Both the position numbers and the translations under genes were made by a program. Under the pieces are notes generated by a model that did no database searches, was not told the DNA's origin, and saw only the letters and a list, made by a program, of their open reading frames with translations. Below, in pieces: positions 59,884 through 64,000 of a stretch of DNA of 64,000 bases; position 1 is the first letter of the stretch; each line of letters opens with the position of its first letter. The stretch comes from Cudoniella acicularis. Lineage: Eukaryota > Ascomycota > Leotiomycetes > Helotiales > Helotiaceae. The stretch lies in NCBI GenBank assembly GCA_013054445.1, contig JAAMPI010000021.1, positions 1 to 64,000 on the forward strand, read 5' to 3'.

Positions 59884-61635
59884 TTTTTCAATGATTTGAA
59901 TTTAAGCCAAATAATACTGGTGAGGTAGTTTGAGCAAGTCCTTCTCCGTTTGTGTTTTTGTGGCGCCATTTTCTGAGCTGGGGGGCCTTCTAATATTCTC
60001 AGTAACTTGGTGAGGAGGGGTTGAGTTGGGTTGGCTTTCTATTGGAACTGCCGTAGAAATATGCTGCAAAAACAAGGTTGATCTTTATTGTGAAGTTGAT
60101 TGGTTAGAATAAGTCGTGTGCTGAATCCTTAATGAATCGAATACAGTACAAGACATCGGTTTTGGAGAAATGCAAGGGTATCCTAAATGCGATGTGCATC
60201 GAAATGCATGTCTTCGTCGCCTAATTAGATTTACCCTAAGATATACAAAAAAGGGCCTCGGCATATCCAAATTCTATAGTGGGTCATTTATCTAGATATA
60301 CTCCTCCCAGGCACTAATCCAAAATATCTACCGATAAGCCCGGCAATGCGGCATATATACTACTGGGGTCTTTGAGGACTGGACTTCGCAAAGGATACAA
60401 TTAGTCAGTGAGATATGGAGAGCCGAATTCAATTTGTAAAGATAACTTTTGATTAATTGATTCTGTTACATGACAGTGGATAAAGTATGAGGTGTATGTC
60501 ATGCACAAAGACATGAGGGAGGAGAAATTGTGTGAAGCTCGAGGGTGAAGTTGAACAAAGAGTTTATTTGACCACGCGTGAAGGAGTAGAAGAATTATAA
60601 CTTGTCAACAGTGTAGTTTCAATTTCCAGGTAAACAGTTTTCTTGTGGGTTTTAATGGTGGTGATGTGCTCCAACACTGGTTTTAGCGAGATAAAAAGGG
60701 GGGAGATAGCAGGAAAGATGGCCCGTGCTCATATTCTTAATCCACTCCGGACGAACGCCAAGTGGATCTGAAAATCTAGTTTCAATGTACCTCATAACCC
60801 CAGCCACCCCCCAAAAACATTGTTTTCAGTGTCCGTCGATGTATCAGGGAGAAATCCTGGACTGGAAGGTAGGGTGATCATGATATGAGGAAAACGGGTC
60901 TGGACGTTCTGTTAAGGCTGCAGAGTCGGAGGCGCATGTACCCGTAACTATATTCTTTATTAAGAAATGACGTTCGGATTCTCTAGAAGATATTGGTGAG
61001 TTTACTTTTATTTAAATCTTCATTTATTGCTTAATCTACATCCCGGAGTCGGGTTTAATTCCGTCTGGTTTTTACCCCATAGACACTTCAACATTTTAGA
61101 ACTTCAATGTTAGCTAAATTTCATGGAAATAAAATTTCAAAGAAACGAGCCGCAACTAATTGCTATGGAATGACTTCGGGATATTTTGAATTATTCATTC
61201 TTTAGTTCTTTTCAAGTGTTGTGGACGAGGAGGAGAAATGAGAGCTTTGTTGTCATGGCATCCGTTTTTCCTTTTGGAGAAGAAATGAAATTTGTTCGGG
61301 AATAACTCTTGAATTTATATAACATGGATTAATGCGCAAGAAGTTTTTAATTCTGTGGATGGTTTGCGCCCGTGGAAGGTCTTTATGTCATGATCATTGT
61401 CGAAGATGTTCTGATCGAGCGGTATGACGAGTACTCTTAAGGTACTGAAGTCTGCGCATCGCAGCTGAAACTCCGACTTCTCCACCAAACAACCCCGCGT
61501 TTCAGCACTTCTGACATCGTCATTCCCAGCGCTTACTATCCGTAAATAGTCACGATGAGGTTTGCAAAGAATCTTCATCCATTACCATACTTCCCTCACT
61601 GATACCTCGTTGAATAGGAAACGAACGACCACACG
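59884..61635. other. intergenic between divergent genes
   Basis: 1.75 kb upstream of the tyrosinase (minus) and gelsolin-like (plus) genes. AT-rich, no gene recognised. Confidence 0.5.
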
Positions 61636-62820
61636 ATGCCACCGCACGACGGATTGACCCACCTCAAGCAGTACGATATCAAGGACAGTAACGTCGAATT
61701 GATCGGAACCGAAATCGATCATCGCGTCAAGCACAAATCTGCGCAAGCGGAGCCAGCGTGGAACAATGGTAAAATCGGGCAGCAAGCTGGGCTATATGTT
61801 TGGCGGATAGAGGATTTCGAAGTCATTCCATGGCCCGAACAGAGAGTGGGGGAATTCTACGACGGCGACAGCTACATCGTATTGCATTCATACAAGGTTG
61901 GCGAAAAAGAAGGCAGAGAGAGGCTTGTACATGATATATTCTTCTGGCTTGGTAGCAAGACCTCCCAGGATGAAGCTGGTACGGCGGCGTACAAGACGGT
62001 GGAGCTGGACGAATTCTTGAATGGAGTAGCGACGCAACATCGAGAGGTCCAGGAACAGCTCTCTGACGAATTCCTTGCAATATTTCCCCGAATCAAAATT
62101 CTGTCAGGAGGAGTACAATCTGGCTTCCATCATGTCGACCCGAACGCCGCACCGAAAGAGATTACTACCCTTCTTCGAGTCTTCAAATACCCTACTGCAG
62201 GACATGCTCACTCCACCGTGGTACATGAAGTTAAACCGACATGGGAAAGTCTTGATGAAGATGATGTTTTTATTTTGGATAAGGGCGACAAGATCTGGGT
62301 ATGGCAAGGGAAGAAATGCAGTCCGATGGAGAAGGCGAAGGCTGCTCAGGTGGTCAGCGATTTAACTTTAGCGAAGCATATCGATGTCGAGGTTTTATCC
62401 CAAACTGAGGCCAGATCTGCCGTCGTAGTAAAATTGCTAGGGGGTGGGAACACCACTCAAACCGACTTCAAGGCTGCTCGACCTGTCTCCTCTCGAGTTT
62501 CGGGACCGGTTGCTGGAGACCAACCCCAGAAGCTTTTCCGACTCAGCGATGCAGAGGGAACACTGTCCTTCAGCCTTGTCAAAGACCGGAAACCAATACA
62601 TATTGCGGACTTCGACACCGACGATGTGTTCCTCCTCGACATTGGCAGAGCTATTTGGGTTTGGCGAGGATTGGGAGCGAGCCAAAGAGAAAGAGCTATG
62701 TGGCTTAATGTGGCACATTCATATGTTCATCAAATCCACGATGGGCCAAAGACTACACCGATTGCAAGCGTGATAGAAGGCAATGAAAGCCCAGCCTTCT
62801 TCAAAGCCATTGCTGTATAA
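61636..62820 (+). CDS. gelsolin-repeat actin-binding protein (severin/fragmin type)
   Basis: Single exon, 394 residues, with three gelsolin-like repeats, the size of severin and fragmin, which cut and cap actin filaments in a calcium-dependent way. Repeat 1 is about residues 50-150 (GLYVWRIEDFEVIPWPEQRV, GEFYDGDSYIVLHSY, HDIFFWLGSKTSQDEAGTAA). Repeat 2 is about 160-260 (LFRVFKYP-like TTLLRVFKYPTAGH, DVFILDKGDKIWVWQGKKCS). Repeat 3 is about 290-390 (PQKLFRLSDAEGTLSFSLVK, DVFLLDIGRAIWVWRGLGAS, AHSYVHQIH). The FYDGDSY and D-x-F-x-L-D motifs are the calcium and fold signature positions. Start ATG 61636 is preceded by a stop in frame within the leader; no signal peptide, so cytosolic. Confidence 0.95.
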   Translation: MPPHDGLTHLKQYDIKDSNVELIGTEIDHRVKHKSAQAEPAWNNGKIGQQAGLYVWRIEDFEVIPWPEQRVGEFYDGDSYIVLHSYKVGEKEGRERLVHDIFFWLGSKTSQDEAGTAAYKTVELDEFLNGVATQHREVQEQLSDEFLAIFPRIKILSGGVQSGFHHVDPNAAPKEITTLLRVFKYPTAGHAHSTVVHEVKPTWESLDEDDVFILDKGDKIWVWQGKKCSPMEKAKAAQVVSDLTLAKHIDVEVLSQTEARSAVVVKLLGGGNTTQTDFKAARPVSSRVSGPVAGDQPQKLFRLSDAEGTLSFSLVKDRKPIHIADFDTDDVFLLDIGRAIWVWRGLGASQRERAMWLNVAHSYVHQIHDGPKTTPIASVIEGNESPAFFKAIAV

Positions 62821-63174
62821 ATTCACGTTTCCGGATAGATAGGCTCTTTGATCCAAGAATATCTTTCATGGGAGGCGAAGAGGACATAGTCCCCTTCCTT
62901 CAAATGGTAGTTGAAGACTATGAATGCATTGGAAATTATTTCTTCGGCCCAATTGTGCCTTTTCTGTGGTTTGAAAATTGAGCCCAGGGTCCTAGGTATT
63001 CAAGCTTGACGATGGTTGTCGTCACGGCTAAGTAGCTGATTGTTGCAGTTGCTGGCTCGTTGCTAGCACTCTTTCTACATCGGGCCTCTTTGCTCAATTT
63101 CCTGGAATTGGTTTAAAAATTATGCTAGTTGAACCTCTCAGTTCTCAAAACAGTTACATATCTCCGTACATTCC
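62821..63174. other. intergenic between convergent genes
   Basis: 354 bp of 3' flank; nothing recognised. Confidence 0.5.
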
Positions 63175-64000
63175 TTAAACTCTAGGAGTGACGGAAATGC
63201 TGTATTCGTTTGGCACACGAATGCCCAAATTGAGACCGCTCTCCAAACCCGTTGACCATTTCTCTGGTTTATCCTCATCTTCAGTTGCAGATCGATGACA
63301 ACTAACCGGATCCATCTCATTTCCATCACTCAACTTATCTTCCTGTAGTCCAGTCGCATTTCCGTGTTCCTGAAATCGGACTTCGCTAGACCCTTTCTTG
63401 GCGCTTCTGTTGGTGAGGCGTACTGGCTTCAGGGTACCATCGGTAGGATATGAGGCAATCCCGGAACCGTATCGTCGGAAGCGGGTTCGGACATCTCGTA
63501 GGTCAATTTTCTTGATCAATGGAGCAAATAGTGATCGGAGGGATGGGAGACAAGCAGCAATCAGGTAGACTCCTGGCTCCACTGTGGACCATGTCATTCC
63601 AGTTATATCCCATGTGGAGTCTGCTTCATCCATTCTAAAGAAGTTTGCGAATCGAAGAATAGAAGTAATGAGGCCCCTACGAATGCGCCATTAGCTATAA
63701 TTGGGTCATGTGTGGAGCAAATTGAAATTAGATGAGACGTACAAGCTGAACGCTAGAAAGGTGACAGTCAATCCGATTTTCTGATTCTTGGAGGTGTGAA
63801 GCTTCCACACGACCGGTAGTGGTAAAACAAGCATCGCCAGATCGGTGATTATGTTTGGAAAGCTGACCCAGATGGAAGCTTTGGCCTGATCGAGACAATG
63901 GCCCCCGGGAATAGTCTTGTCCCATATGAATGGGAACGGGGTACAAAAATTGCATGCCACAACTGTGGATGCAATAAGGCTTGCTATGATTATAGCGGCA
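63175..64000 (-). CDS. fungal rhodopsin-domain integral membrane protein, C-terminal part (runs off the window)
   Basis: Exon from beyond 64000 to 63743, intron 63742-63677 (66 nt), last exon 63676-63175. The visible 252 residues include VACNFCTPFPFIWDKTIPGG, then ASIWVSFPNIITDLAMLVLP, LPVVWKLHTSKNQKIGL, LITSILRFANFFR and WSTVEPGVYLIAACLPSLRS. This is the C-terminal half of the SAT4/PTH11-like rhodopsin-domain family (PF20684), with a long hydrophilic cytoplasmic tail. Members are plasma-membrane seven-helix proteins, a few acting as receptors in host or surface sensing; most have unknown function. The amino-terminal helices lie outside the window, so completeness cannot be judged. Confidence 0.92.

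Overview
The window is nuclear DNA of a filamentous ascomycete (Pezizomycotina). The genes carry short 45-95 nt spliceosomal introns with GT..AG ends. The gene types fit this group: HET-domain protein, FunK1-like kinase fragment, Zn2Cys6 regulators, highly reducing PKS relic and fungal rhodopsin-domain membrane protein. A Tc1-type transposon relic carries C-to-T and G-to-A style stop codons of the kind left by repeat-induced point mutation. The overall protein flavour suggests Leotiomycetes, but that cannot be proven from the sequence alone.

Left third (1-19,000): an accessory, decaying region. An apparently intact HET-domain gene (1021-3362) is followed by a FunK1-type kinase fragment cut off by a terminal-inverted-repeat element (3842-4639). 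A dead copy (about 5132-6370, minus) and an intact copy (16511-17924, minus) of one F-box-like family bracket the remains of a secondary-metabolism locus. That locus holds an HR-PKS pseudogene lacking its ketosynthase (about 6627-11633), a multi-pass membrane protein piece, a 5' stub of an MFS transporter and an intact GNAT acetyltransferase (14324-15151). About 4 kb with no recognisable gene follows.

Middle (22,000-47,300): a mostly conserved housekeeping block. It holds a low-complexity protein (22006-24193), a 6-phosphofructo-2-kinase/fructose-2,6-bisphosphatase (27874-29564), a protein with three Zn2Cys6 clusters (31608-34610, minus), a histidine-phosphatase protein ending in a PCNA-interacting-type motif (36305-37324), cytosolic leucyl-tRNA synthetase (38027-41447, minus), a small probable mitochondrial protein with an easily missed second exon (41753-42122), AP-3 sigma (44479-45096, minus), frataxin (45412-46167) and DPH3 (46925-47248, minus). 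Two head-to-head pairs share promoters of about 300 bp: LeuRS with the small mitochondrial protein, and AP-3 sigma with frataxin.

Right third (48,700-64,000): a Zn2Cys6 transcription factor, the Tc1-type relic, a poor 3 kb containing a broken gene with an ambiguous base, a small conserved-looking protein, a short-chain dehydrogenase, a TA-flanked miniature transposon with 27 bp inverted repeats (57599-58073), a secreted tyrosinase (58327-59883, minus), a gelsolin/severin-type actin-binding protein (61636-62820) and a rhodopsin-domain membrane protein running off the right edge.

A repeated technical signal: three otherwise good genes and one pseudogene each carry one extra base in an A/T homopolymer (22796-22803, 32389-32398, 49630-49636, 5790-5797). 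Frataxin appears to lack one base. These look more like consensus errors than biology, so the corresponding genes are annotated as continuous proteins.
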